64,000 nucleotides of DNA from Clonostachys chloroleuca (GCA_037952775.1 JBANAY010000004.1:6634001-6698000); one strand, 5' to 3'. Shown: positions 12,269 through 23,592, counted from the first letter of the stretch. Numbers and translations: made by a program. The notes: a model not told the origin generated them from the sequence alone.

Positions 12269-12574
12269 ATGGAAGATCGGGCTCAGGAATGGTCTAAAAG
12301 CCATGGAATGGTATTCTGGTTGTACGATTCGAGCTATAGTAGCGATAGTGAATGGTTTGGCAGGACCTCAGATGGTGTATTATTCCTCGCCCTGGATGGC
12401 CTCGGGCCATCTCTAGCTATGACATTTCGTCCTAGCTATGTGGATCAGGTCTGGAAAGCTGATAATGCAGCGGAGTTTGAAAAGCTCCTCAAGCAGGTCA
12501 ACATTACTCCGAGACGGGTTAACTCTATTGGAAGGGAGTGGACTGGGATGGTTACTAAGTATTCCGCTAATTAG
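12269..12574 (+). CDS. Hypothetical 101-aa protein
   Basis: An uninterrupted ATG-to-TAG frame of 101 codons, starting 29 bp after the end of the split gene on the same strand. The protein is soluble-looking, rich in aromatic residues near the N-terminus (MVFWLYDSSYSSDSEWFG), with a middle segment GVLFLALDGLGPSLAMTF that alternates hydrophobic residues like buried beta strands, and a short charged helix AEFEKLLKQV near the C-terminus. No signal peptide or membrane helix is evident and I do not recognise the family. The upstream bases in the same frame contain a TGA nine bases before the ATG, so this ATG is the natural start unless an intron is involved. It may be an independent small gene or the last exon of the disrupted upstream locus. 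Confidence 0.4.
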   Translation: MEDRAQEWSKSHGMVFWLYDSSYSSDSEWFGRTSDGVLFLALDGLGPSLAMTFRPSYVDQVWKADNAAEFEKLLKQVNITPRRVNSIGREWTGMVTKYSAN

Positions 12575-12651
12575 GAGCCCTTTACGATGACATCATCAAT
12601 AATTACTCAACTATTTCCATTCAGTCATTTACCATGGTAGAAATTTACCAA

Positions 12652-12814
12652 CAACTAAGCGCTCCCGAATTCATTTTTTTGCCTTCGGTTTTTTACAGTG
12701 GTTGCCAGCAACTAAGCACTCCCAAATTCAGTTTTTTTGCCTTCCAGTGGTTGCCAGCAACTAAGCGCTCCTGAATTCGGTTTTTTGCCTTCAGGTTTTT
12801 GCAGTGGTTACCAG
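12652..12814. repeat. Three-unit tandem repeat (57/49/57 bp)
   Basis: Three head-to-tail units start with CAACTAAGC and end with GTGGTTGCCAG or GTGGTTACCAG: 12652-12708, 12709-12757 and 12758-12814. Each holds a GAATTC-like core and a T-run followed by GCCTTC. The middle unit lacks an 8-bp piece. The array lies about 80 bp downstream of the 101-aa ORF and may be part of its 3' region. Confidence 0.8.
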
Positions 12815-13685
12815 CAACTTAAGTTTCTGCTCCAAATGGTCGCAGTCGCAGAAATGTGCTGAAAAGCAATGGGAGAGGGGGAGGGGTATTGCAGGGTGTA
12901 AAAGTACACGCTATAAATAGCTCTGATCATAAACTGGGACCAAAGTAGAGTATTAGTGGGTACTGTCAGTAAAGACTAATAAAAAGAGCGGTGCTCTGAC
13001 CTGTTTTTCTTCCCATTCCTCATCTCATTGCCTCCCAAGTCATTCCCTTCTCCTCATCGAATATAGAATTATTATGGAGCAACAAATTTCACCTGCAAAG
13101 CGAGACCGTTCCAATGAAAACCTTACTAGGACTATAGGGCGGCTAATTCGCAGATGCAATAACATTAGTATTCGGTAAAATCTTGACATCTATCTCCTTG
13201 TGCGTCGACGTAATAGGTGTTATGAATATAACTCTAACCGCGATCCGTCATTTCCGGCACCCAATGAAGAGATAGTAAGTAATAAGATTCACCCGTGCTG
13301 GGTTCGCGGGTGATTCGCTGCCCAAGGCGTGTTTTCTCTTGTCTCCTTGTCTAAATTTAGCCGTCGTTGTGTGTGTACGTGTATGTATGAATCCCCAACC
13401 CAGTAACGATAATATCAATTGCTGGTAGGCTAAGAAGTAGAAAAGCTATACCTCTCTTTCATGTGAAAGGTTGGGAGTAAAGCCATCCTTAAATAAAGAG
13501 CAGGCATTTCCCGTTCAATCTGGGTTGGCTCTTTCTAAATCTATCCCATATACGCATGCCACCATCTACGAGACAGGGTAGGGTGGGTCACCATCAAGTG
13601 CATAGAATACAGAAGTACCAAGCTACCACGCGGTGGGACAATAGGAAAGTGTTATGTTGCATTAGCACATGTTGCAATGTTACCC
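12815..13685. other. Spacer between minisatellite and TIR element
   Basis: Balanced composition with no supported gene. A short inverted repeat (TCACCCG ... CGGGTGA) lies near 13289-13313. A frame at 13556-13858 runs into the transposon end and is not credible as a gene. Confidence 0.4.
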
Positions 13686-16600
13686 CACTGTACGGCTGTA
13701 TGGAGAAAAAAACACTGCCCGAGTGCCATTTTCAATTTGTTTCAACAACACAAGCAGCTTCAGGTTTTAAGAAACCGGGAATAATAAATTTTACAGCAGA
13801 TTATATATATTTTATTCTCTTATTATTTATAATTTCAAAGCTGCAAGATATAGGGTAAAATTAGAGAAAATATAATACTTAAATTTAATACTTTATTTAA
13901 ATATTTCTAACTAGTTATTTTGCAACTTTACAGAGGCCTTCTGTAGCTACCCAGTACGGGAATAAGAGCGATCTTTATAATAATTATTACTATTACTTAT
14001 AAGGGCTCTTTACTACTTCCTTAAGACTTAATAATCAGGAGACTCAGTTGTATTCTCTGGCCTATACTCCTATACCTCTCGCTCGTCAGACTTAACAGCT
14101 ATCTCAACAGCAGCTTTATACTGCTGCTCCTCCTCCTCCTCCTTCTCGTCTTCCTTATTAATCAAGAAGCCTTTAATTTCTATTTCCTCCTTATCTTCTG
14201 TAATAACTTCGTATAGGGGGAATATATTAAGGTCCAGCTTGAGAACTTGCTTCTTCTTTATCTTATAGGAGGCTGCTAGCTTATATAGCTTTATAATAGT
14301 ATAAGGCTTCTTCTATAATATAGGCTTTTCTATAACTATCTGTAGGTTAACCTATAAGATAAGTCTCTTCTTCTTAATTTACTATTAGAAATTATTCTGC
14401 CTACTAAATATATCGTTACCTTTAAAAGAGTACTTATTAGAGGTTATTATAAAGAGAGTACTAGTCTCTGCCTGTAGTACCTTATCCTAATATATACTGA
14501 ATTATATAAGTAATTTATTAAAGCTCTTAAGTATAAGAGAGATAGAGAGGAAGTTATTAAGAAGACTATCTTTTCTAAGCCTCTTTACTTAATTCTATAG
14601 AATTAAAGGAAGATCTATTATATCTTATAAATTATTAGTATAATAGAGGAAGAAGAAGATATAATTCTTATCTAATAGGGTTAACTTTATAGTCTTAAAG
14701 AGATTAGCTAAAAGTAGGAATCCCTCTGAGTAAAAAGGCTTAATATAAAGCTATAGACTAACCGGATTATCTAGAGAATAGTCTATAGTACCTTATATAT
14801 ATACTATTACTTTATATATACTATTTATAAATATATAAAGCCTCTTACTATATATTAAAGCTAGTATTAATAATCTTAAAGATAGTAAGGATCTACTAAA
14901 GTTAGGGCCAGAAGACTAGTATAGAATATTTAATACTAGTAAAGATAAAGCCTATAATAAAGATACCAGATAAAGCTATCTAGAAGGAGGAGGAGGAGGA
15001 GAGAAGTTTATATTAGGATTAAGAGGTTATACTTAATCTAAGCAGTAGAAAGAGTAATAAACTTTATACCTATATACCTCCTGGATCTATAAGTACTTTA
15101 TCCTCTCTGAGTACTTTATATACCTTATAGATATTAAATTTATTACTAGAGATTAAAAAAAGATATTCTAAAGCTCTTTAAATACTATATAATAAGAAAT
15201 CTACTATTATATAGCTATCTTAATAGATAAAGTTAAAGTATTATAGTATTAAAAGGGGGGAAATTACAGATAGAGATAAAACTATTATAAGCTTAGCTAA
15301 ATATAGCAGGTAGATATATTACTTATTATATATTAATATTATAATTAATAATACTTATTAATAACTACTCTAAATCTAATAGGAAAAAATTAAAATATAT
15401 ACTATTCTAGAGCTCTGGATTTTCTCTATCTATTATTTTAATCTCTATTTATATATCTTATAGAATAGTATCCCTAGAGAGATTAGTATCTACAGTATAA
15501 TTATATTAAAGTAGCTACTTATACTCCTTTATACTACTCTTATAAATTAGGGTAAGAGCTAGCTCTAGCTATAGCCCTACTACCTTATATACTTTAATAT
15601 AATCCTATAGCTTAATAAACTTATTAATAAAAGATCTCTTAGGATTATTTTAAAGATTAATCTGAGAGTTAAATCCTATCTCTTCTAGCTGCTATTAGTA
15701 CTAGCTTATTATAAAGCTAGGAAGAAGAGATTCTATATCTAATAGAAGCAGAGGATTAAGTATCTTATTAAGGAGTTTCTAATCTTAAGCCTTATTATTT
15801 TTACTTAAAGAAATACCCTAATTTTTAACCTCTTATATATAATATAGATCTTGTTATGCCCAAAAGGTGCTCTAACCACCTATGGCAAAAGGCCTGCTGC
15901 AGCCTTCTAGTTAGGAGCTACAGCAGTATTAGAGCCTATATAGCGTAACAGATCTTTAGGGATACTATAGTTAATATAAAGGTAGTTCTTCTGCTTTCTT
16001 ATTTTATAACTGTTCTATAAGCTTATAAACTAAGTTAGTTTATTAAGAATAATACTACTATAAATAGTATATATTATAATTTAATCTGTCTAACTTTCTT
16101 TTCTAAAAACTATATATCCAGTAAGTTTATTAAAGAATATAATCTAATAATACTATAATAAAGCTACTACTATTAGGATTTAATCCTAATATTCCTTATA
16201 CTAGGGCTATATAAGTAATAGCTGCTAAAATAATCCCTTTAAGTATAGAAATACTTAATTCTATTAATATTAATAAATTTAAGTTTCTTAGGCCTAAGCT
16301 TTATAAGTATAGCTTAGGCTTCTACTTATAAAGGAATCTCTATACTATAGTTAGAGTAGGTAAAGAAGAGCTATATTTATAGCTGTTTAACGGTTTAAAG
16401 GAACTGCTTTAATATACTTATAGAGATTATTATAGATCTTCTAATAAAGAACCAGATTATATATCTTGAGTTAGTATTAATATAAGTATATATTTAAAAT
16501 CCGAACTTCTTTAGCTTCTTATAGCTATTAAGAGACTATAGGAAGTTAGGCCCTAGTACCTTAAAGTTACCTTAATATCTGAGCTTTATATTATACTAGC

Positions 16601-17443
16601 TAATAACTTCCTAAGGAAAAATAGCTATATAGGTACTATAAAGCTAGTACTATAATATTAAGATCTTACCTTATTAATATATATAGTTCTAAAGAAGCTC
16701 TCTACTAAGCTCTAAGATTATATTAGTTTTTTAAAGATCTTATTAGAAGAATTTAAGTATATACTATAGGCTGATAAACTGCTCTTTCTTTATCTTTACT
16801 TAATACTTAAGACCTTCTTAGAATTAGATCTTCCGAATAAGAAAGAGATATATAGAAAACCTTTCTTACTAAAGGTTATAAAGTAGGGATTAATCAGAGT
16901 ATTTATATTTATAGAATAGGAATTTTATCCGGTTAATAAGCTCTTCTAATACCTCTAGACTATAATATTAGATATCTAAATACTAGTTCTAGAGCTACTA
17001 AAAGAATATATAAGGGGCTATTATTAGAAGGCCCCTATCTTAAAGATAAGTATTAATATTACTCTATATAGTCTTAATTAAGTTACCTTAAAAATATTAC
17101 TCTAATACCTCCTCGTAGAGATAAGATATATCAGCTCTTATTTCTAACTAGCTAATACTAAGTTTAGCTAGATAATATCAGAGGGTTCAGATTAAAATTA
17201 TACTACTACCCTTAGTAATAATTAATTTATTCAGTAAAAAAAGTATCTGCTCTATACTATAATTATAAGCAAGCTGGTCTAAAAAAAAATCATAATATTA
17301 TATAAGATTATTATACGGCGGTATATTAAAATACGGGCTTAAGATATATTATATTATTATGAGTGGTTTATTAGTATTGAGGCGGTGAAGTGGGTCAAAA
17401 TAGCACTCGGGCAGTGTTTTTTTCTCCATACAGCCGTACACTG
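13686..17443. mobile_element. 3.76-kb TIR DNA transposon, RIP-degraded
   Basis: The ends at 13686-13732 and 17397-17443 are inverted repeats of about 47 bp with only two or three mismatches. Both begin CACTG or CAGTG, then TGTACGGCTGTATGGAG, a run of A, and CACTGCCCGAGTGC. The interior is strongly TA-rich with stops throughout. Near the left end on the minus strand an acidic coding remnant can still be read (EDEKEEEEEQQ, near 14.1 kb), so the transposase was probably encoded right to left. No DDE motif could be recognised and no clean target duplication was found, so the superfamily is left open (hAT- or Mutator-like are possible). A 99-bp solo LTR is nested at 15852-15950. Confidence 0.65.
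15852..15950. mobile_element. 99-bp solo LTR with GATCT target duplication
   Basis: A GC-richer island inside the TA-rich transposon starts TGTTATGCCC and ends AGCGTAACA, giving TGTTA/TAACA inverted ends typical of LTRs. It is flanked on both sides by GATCT (15847-15851 and 15951-15955). Size, ends and a 5-bp duplication fit a solo LTR of a small LTR element. It is not visibly RIPped, so it either arrived after the host element was mutated or was too short to be a RIP target. Confidence 0.7.
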
Positions 17444-17718
17444 TACTACCAAGCACAGCTACCCCGCTTGTCGAGCAGTCACGTGGATCATGCAATTATG
17501 GAGCTTATGCGATGAGCACCCTGATGCAACAGTCAGTTGGGGCTCGCAAATAAAATCGACGAATGAACTAATAAAGATATAAAGGTCATTAGCGTCGACC
17601 TATCACCGAGCCAACCGAACTTATACGAGTTAATCTTTGCTTCACGGCTTCCGGTCCAAGAAATTACCCCCAATAGGCAGACTATAAAGTCCAGTACCAT
17701 TACGAAAGCATTAAGTAT

Positions 17719-17973
17719 TTAGTGGCAGCCAGCAAACTGACTCTCGCAGAAATCCTGAGAGTTGCCAATCCCAGTGAAACACGTGGCAGCCGCGCTGGTA
17801 CAGCAATTGTTACAGAGGCGCTCAGCTTTTCCATTTCCATTGCGTGCGCAGCCATTGCGACAATCAGTCTCAGCACCAGGTACTAGAAAACCGCAGGTTT
17901 TTTGCGCGTTGCAACCGGGGGGCTTGGCCGCGTTCACCGCCAAGGCCAGAGCTAAGATAATAATAAACTTCAT
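17719..17973 (-). CDS. Small secreted cysteine-rich protein, PIN2-like
   Basis: An 84-residue protein from the ATG at 17973 to TAA at 17719. Residues 1-15 (MKFIIILALALAVNA) are a classic signal peptide, leaving a mature protein of about 69 residues with ten cysteines at 21, 27, 38, 42, 54, 57, 58, 65, 76 and 83, so probably five disulfides. The block C-x2-CC-x6-C-x10-C-E-S (residues 54-78, with CNNCC and FCESQ) closely matches the core of potato type II proteinase inhibitors (family PIN2), where C-x-N-CC-x5-C-x10-C-E-G-E-S is typical. PIN2 proteins inhibit serine proteases and are known mainly from plants. Family membership is inference from spacing. An effector with unrelated function is the alternative. 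A TATA-like box lies about 160 bp upstream. The gene stands alone and shows no stops or RIP damage. Confidence 0.75.
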   Translation of the reverse strand: MKFIIILALALAVNAAKPPGCNAQKTCGFLVPGAETDCRNGCARNGNGKAERLCNNCCTSAAATCFTGIGNSQDFCESQFAGCH

Positions 17974-19836
17974 ATTCTATATGATATGTAGAGGTAATAC
18001 TTACCAAGAAGAAGGACAACACACTTCATGATTTGCAAGTAGTCAATTGTAGGAGTGTAATAGGATTTTTACGGACCCGAAAGGTATATGGTTCAAAGAA
18101 AAAAAGAAAAAAAAGGGGGGGAGATTGAAACCTTTTTATACCCAAATTTTGCCTGTCAAAAGTCTCTATATCTCACATAACCTTACAGTGTAGATACTGG
18201 AGTAGCGTGAGTTTAGTATCTCTGTAACTAATACAGTTACGCAGCCCAACTGATTATAACGCCACTGGCTTAGTTCTTCATAAGACTTCTGCAAGCTAAA
18301 CAGGGGGGTTGGAGTTTAAATTTCGTACTAAAAACGGGCAGGTAAGCCTAAATGGATGCCAGCAGGTCGAGAACTCATTTTGATGTGGGGTAAGATATTT
18401 ATACATTCTCACCATCTTAACGATTAACTGTTCACAGGGTGAAAGCATAACCAATACCTCACCTCTGCGAATAAAATTAACGTCATCCGACAAAATAATC
18501 TTGAACTATTGAATCACCTGTTGCTGCTGGGCTTGTTTGTCCTCTTGGCCTCGGTAACTGTAATCGGGCTGTCGCTGGCTGGTTACCTCACAAGGTCGAT
18601 GCTCACTCAGTGGCTCCGCTACATGGCAATTTCCACCGTTGGATATCGACTTCCGGAGAGTTCGCGTCGAACTTCATGCAGATGGAGACTCAGAGCTTAG
18701 TTAGCTTCGTGACGATTCACACCTGAATGACCAACAATCACGTTCGTCCGGCACATCACTACTTAGAGCCCCAACAGTCAACTTTCTCGTTGCTACGACG
18801 ACTGGCAACTCCGCGAGCTCACAATGAAGGATCTCTAGAAGTGGGAAGGGCTTGGGGGTTTGGGAGCTATATACTCAATGCTGGTGAAGGACGAGGAGAG
18901 AGTGTTTCAAGGTTGGACCATTCTGATCGTCAACAGATTTGGGGCTTTGGCCGTAAATGACGTAGCTGTACCCTATGTTAATTATCTAAAATGGCGAAAC
19001 GGGGCAATATCAAGTGACTCACATTGGCCAGTATGCCTGAGTCACTGGATTCTTGATGTCCTTTAAGTCAAAGCCAAGTCGAGAAGCGAGGGAGGCAAAC
19101 TCAAACAAGGTGGTCGCTTCCACTTCCACGTTAGCTACCAAAGACTAGATCTGGTCTTGAAAAACGAAGCGTACCTTAGAACTCGTGGCAATCTCGATCG
19201 GGTCCAGCACTAGCACTACTCTATAAATATTATTTTCCACGAAATGGCGCTGGCTGGAGTCTAGAGGAGCCTATTTATTAGGTCCAATATTAGCCGAACT
19301 TAGCTTCATGGAGGCAGCGAATCCAATAAACCTCTTTAACATTCTATGCTGGTATTTGTTTTAGTTCGTGGCTTGAACGAGGCCCAACCGAACGGCGACG
19401 CGAAGTATAATCAAGGTTTATGGCAGACCTTGAGCTTTCCCGTTCAGCCGCGGGGATCAACTGGCCTCGGCATATAACGTCACAATTCAGGATGATAATA
19501 AGGTCTGACTAGCGTGGTCACAGCAGCAGCCGTTTCTAAAACAAAACTTTCTTCTGTCCCTCTGGATTTAACTTCTATACTTGGCCTGATTAGTACACAA
19601 GCTCAATGCCCAGCTTGGTCTAGGTCTCAGACACGATAGACATACAGTTGTCAAAAGTGGCACTGCCGCACATGACCTCCAGTCCCAGCCACCGGAGAAT
19701 ACGGAACTTCATCGTGGCTTAAGCTATATATATCAGTGGTCCACCTCGTCCTCAGAGGCTCCTCACTCCGTTACTCAGACATATTTAACCCTTCACGCCT
19801 GTAAAATATAGTACCAAAATATTCTTACTCTGAACT
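17974..19836. other. Spacer with possible membrane-protein remnants
   Basis: Apart from the TATA-like box, no gene is supported. Near 18.51-18.70 kb a frame lacking an ATG carries a hydrophobic run (LLLLGLFVLLASVTVIGLSLAG). Near 18.86-19.07 kb another frame reads WTILIVNRFGAL. They are in different frames and could be scraps of one decayed gene. A TATATATAT box at about 19724-19733 lies about 105 bp before the next gene. Confidence 0.35.
18131..18141 (-). promoter_or_regulatory. TATA-like box upstream of cysteine-rich gene
   Basis: On the minus strand the sequence GTATAAAAAGG lies 158 bp before the ATG at 17973. A polypyrimidine tract (minus strand) lies between them, as is common at fungal transcription starts. 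It is the only TATA-like match I see close to this gene. Confidence 0.4.
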
Positions 19837-20310
19837 ATGGCCTCATTCACGGGAAGCTGCATCTGCAACAATATCACATTCTCCTATACCGGTGAACCGA
19901 AGAAAACGGTTAGTCCTGCACGGCATCTCTTGCAAAGGATATGGCAAGAGCTGACGATTGTATAGGTCCTCTGCCACTGCCGCCAATGCCAAAAGCTCAG
20001 CGGCTCTGCCTTCACTTACTGCTTCTTAGTGCCACGCGAGGACTTTGAATGGACCACTGGGTCGCCTAAGGCCGGCAGCTTCGTGCAAGAGAGCGGGATC
20101 ATAGTTGATTATTCTTTCTGTCCGGACTGCGGGACCATAATGACCAAGCAGAGCGATAAGGAAGACTTCAAGCCTTTCTATATTGTGCAAGCTGGGACAG
20201 TCGATGGAGATGAGACGAAGAAGAAGCCTGATGTGGAGTTTTGGGTGAGCCGCAAGGCAGACTGGGTTCAGCCTATTCAAGGGGTTGAACAGATGGCGCA
20301 GTTCGAGTAA
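19837..20310 (+). CDS. GFA/CENP-V family protein (glutathione-dependent formaldehyde-activating-like)
   Basis: Two exons, 19837-19908 and 19966-20310, joined in phase 0 across a 57-nt intron with GTTAGT donor, GCTGAC branch site and TATAG acceptor, giving 138 residues. The zinc-binding pattern of the GFA/CENP-V fold is complete: CIC at residues 8-10, C27-H-C29-x2-C32 followed by QKLSGSAF, and C76-P-D-C79-G. The family has a beta-tent fold with one or two zinc ions. Founding bacterial members were linked to addition of glutathione to formaldehyde, but most fungal paralogues have no known substrate and are probably cytosolic. Length is typical (about 130-150). The C-terminal part with FWVSRKADWVQPI matches the usual end of the family. 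The intron separates the first CxC from the second zinc cluster. No damage is seen. Confidence 0.85.
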
Positions 20311-21474
20311 GGCAGCGGAGGACAACTTTACAACGCATTACCAACCTCTGATACCCTGTGTCAATAGGCTGCGAAAGGTAGTGTTTCCCAATGGCAGGAG
20401 GTGGGAGACGGAAGACGCCTCATTGTGTACAGACGAGGGATACGCAATTGAAGGTCACCTGTGTGAAGCTGGTTGTATTGGATGGACGTCCAAGGATTAT
20501 ATTATGAATCAGTGCAAGTGCATACTGCGAAGACGCGATATCCAGCGTCATGCACATGTTATATGGTGCACATATGGTGGGTGTGACTCTGACGTGGCTT
20601 AGCCTATTGTGACTATCCAGGAAATATAGAATGAAGATATTTCACGCACTGCAGTGGATTCGGAACGAGGGTAGCAAGCTCTAGTGACAGACCCTGTTTT
20701 TGGGGAAAGCGTCGATTTCCAACCCATTTAGCAGTGGATGGTGATGCTGGCGCCGCTCCCGTTGCCGTTATTGGCTGGTGATATTATGATTGGTAGTTCT
20801 CGTGGCAATGCAAATGCAACTCGTAAGCAAATGCAAGTAGGCAATTTGCCAGCGGAGGAGAGAAAATGCCATCCATAGCCAGAATTTGCCATGTTAGGTG
20901 ATGATTATTTCACTGGGGAAAGTGACGGAATGCAGTGGCTGCAGCCACCTATATTTATGGGGTTCGCGGGCGCCCCTTCTCGGACTGTTTAAATAATGAA
21001 TACAATAAGAAATATAATCCTAGGTCCCAGATATATTGATCAATTGAATCAGGTTAATATTCGGGATATGATACTGCATTCAAATTAATATTGCTTGCTT
21101 ATTACGGCTTCAATATGAGTCCCAATTTTGGGATTTTGTGACGCGGGGACCAAGTTTTGGGTTCATTTCCCCCAGCGCGGGAAGGAAAAGCTATTATCCG
21201 ACCAGAAGTCCTTCCCTTCCCCAGGGCGCTTACTCTGGGGTAGCTGAATATAAATATAGCGAAAATCATAGACAGAATATCGAGAAGCAGGTCTCTTGTT
21301 TGAATAATAGGATAACCTGTTTGATAAGCACCCAGCCACCGGTCAAGAACATCCATCTTCAGCTGCTTCAGCTCAGCGTTATTAGCTGCATCAAGTGAAG
21401 CCAAAAGCCAAGTCTTGATCCCAAGAAGTACATAGAACTCAGTATAGCTATTAAACTACTATATCTAGTTAGAT
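20311..21474. other. Spacer, no supported gene
   Basis: Contains overlapping frames of 90 to 105 codons (for example 20285-20602 and 21102-21404) without recognisable motifs. Composition drifts from balanced to AT-rich approaching the repeat block at 21.47 kb. Confidence 0.4.
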
Positions 21475-22148
21475 AGTAGGTATAATTTAGAATTATAAGG
21501 AGGGTATTAGAATAGATCTATCTGAAAATCTACTATACTGCTCTATACTGTACCCCCCTACCCTGGAGCCTATACTATATACTGCTCTATATTTTATTAG
21601 TGAGATAGCTAGAGTATGAAGATTATTAATCTCAGCTAGTTATAAATATATATAGTAAATACTTATAGAATATTAAGTTTTAGTATATATTTCTTATAGC
21701 TTAATCTAATTAGCAGGATATATATATTATACTAATCTAGCTCTCTAATAATGAATATATATAATATAGTTAAGTAAAAGTTAGAGAGTATTTATTCTAC
21801 TTAAGGATTAATAATATATATAGTACTATAGTAGCTATAATCTGGAAACTTATAATAGAGCTATTCAGATTTATCTTTAATAATAAAATAACTATTAGGC
21901 TAGATATTAGTCTTTTAGCTCTTCTATAGCTAGATTATCTTTTATTCTACTTTATTTATAATATTAAAAGGAGATTAGATTTCTATCTTTTTAGTCTCTA
22001 GCTTAATCTCTAGTTATAGTTTAAGAAATTAAATAGCCTTAGACTTTATCTTTCTACCTCTAGTAGCAGGCTTCTTACTTTTAAATAATCTAAACTCTAA
22101 ATCTTTAAGCTCTTATTCTAATTATAACTTAATAGACTAAGTAGTTTT

Positions 22149-22350
22149 TGTAACGGACCGGCCCTGTGGCGGCTGCGGATAGGCGTCTGCTTTAGAGTTT
22201 ATATTCTTAGGGAGGAAGAGAGTAGGTTCCTTCCTATAACTCTCTCTCCCCCTTATATAGTACTGTAGTATACTAGTCAGGGGTCTTGCTTACTGCAGTT
22301 ATCTCTTATCGGACCCAGCCTAGTCTCCTACTAGGCTTGAGTCCTTGACA
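22149..22350. mobile_element. 202-bp solo LTR with GTTTT target duplication
   Basis: A GC-rich island starting TGTAACGGACCGGCCC and ending GAGTCCTTGACA, flanked by GTTTT at 22144-22148 and 22351-22355. TG...CA ends plus a 5-bp duplication indicate a solo LTR. A promoter-like CTTATATAGTA lies about half way along. It is clearly different in sequence from the 216-bp LTR nearby and shows little RIP. Confidence 0.75.
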
Positions 22351-22570
22351 GTTTTTAACTTTATATTTCCACTCTTAGATATAAGCTTTTTTACTTATTA
22401 TAAACTTAGATCTAGATTAGATTAGAATATTAGTAATTCTATAAATATAGAATTATTCCAAATAGCTTATATAGTAATCTTTTTTATTTTTCTTTTAAAT
22501 TCAGATTCTAGTTATAATAAATAAAGTAAGTATAAAGTTAATAATATAATAATATTAATATATTTAAAAC

Positions 22571-22786
22571 TGTCAGTAGTCAACTGACAGGTCACCTGAT
22601 AAGGCACGTGACCAGAGGTCTGACCCCGCGCCTTATCCCTTGGAAGGGCATTGCGGCAGAAGATAGAGAGCTTCAGCAATTAATGTAACCACGAGGAGAC
22701 CCCTAACAGCAGGTTAGACTGCTGCTAGGCTCCTGCGATGCACTTGTGACCCCTTCACTCCCTTGAACCGACCCTTGCCTCTGACA
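22571..22786 (-). mobile_element. 216-bp solo LTR with AAAAC target duplication
   Basis: A minus-strand copy of the LTR that bounds the element at 8531-12053, with the same length (216 bp). On the minus strand it starts TGTCAGAGGCAAGGG and ends GACTACTGACA. It is flanked by AAAAC at 22566-22570 and 22787-22791. Both termini are intact and it is the least mutated of the three copies, so it is the best guide to the original LTR sequence. Confidence 0.85.
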
Positions 22787-23592
22787 AAAACTATTATAAA
22801 AAATATTAGTACTAGTATAAAAGAAAGAAAAGAGTAATTAAAATAGTATATATTTAAAATTAGATATTTAGAATAGATCTATTTAGAAATAGATATATAT
22901 CTAGTTAGTAATAGTTACAATAGAGATTTATAGTTATAAGAAGTTAAACTATAATTAGAGAGCTTAGTTAGAAGAAGTAGAAAAGAATAGAGGGAGAATT
23001 AAAAGAATAATAGGAATAGAAAGAGAAAGAGATTATATAAAAGATATTAAATAGAGATAAAAAAAAAATCTAAATATAGAGTTAGAAAAGAGTAGATCTA
23101 TTAAAAAGAATAGAGATATATTTAAATAATTAGTTATATAGAAATAAAATTAATAAAAAAAAGAATTTAAATTATAATTTAAAAAGAGAATTTAGATTAA
23201 TAGTAAGAAATATAGATAATATAGAGAGAAAAAGACTATAAGAATAAATAGATAGAAAGTAAGCTATTTTTTAATATATAGTTTTCATTCTTATAATTAG
23301 AATAAATTAAGTATAATAGATTAAGCTAAATAGTAATAAGTAGATATATAGTATTTAAATTAAATTATAATATAGATATTATAATTATAATTACTTTTAT
23401 ATTATTTTATACTAAGTAAGTATATATAATTAATAGGAATTTAGAATAAATTTATTTAAGATTTTTTATAATAAGTATAGATAATAATTATAGAGAGATA
23501 TTTAGAATAGATCTATCTGAAAATCTACTATACCGCCCTATACTGTACCCCCCTACCCTGGAGCCCACACCGCACACCGCCCTGTATATTGT

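Larger units (their letters stand above)
21475..23592. mobile_element. AT-rich repeat block bounded by direct repeats, type unknown
   Basis: A segment of roughly 95-120 bp ending near 21600 recurs in the same orientation ending near 23592. Both contain TAGAATAGATCTATCTG followed by the GC-rich core GTACCCCCCTACCCTGGAGCC. Differences are nearly all C/T transitions, with the right copy retaining cytosines. The interior is very TA-rich with stops in all frames, apart from two GC-richer solo LTRs. The direct repeats could be LTRs of a RIPped retrotransposon, but I could not define their outer ends or a target duplication. Confidence 0.4.

Noticed and set aside
13556..13858. 100-codon plus-strand frame
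   Set aside because: Crosses the TIR of the transposon and becomes low-complexity Tyr/Phe/Ile; not a gene.
17974..18000. 5'-UTR intron before the cysteine-rich gene (GTAAGT...ATAG)
   Set aside because: Only 28 nt, below the usual minimum for fungal introns.
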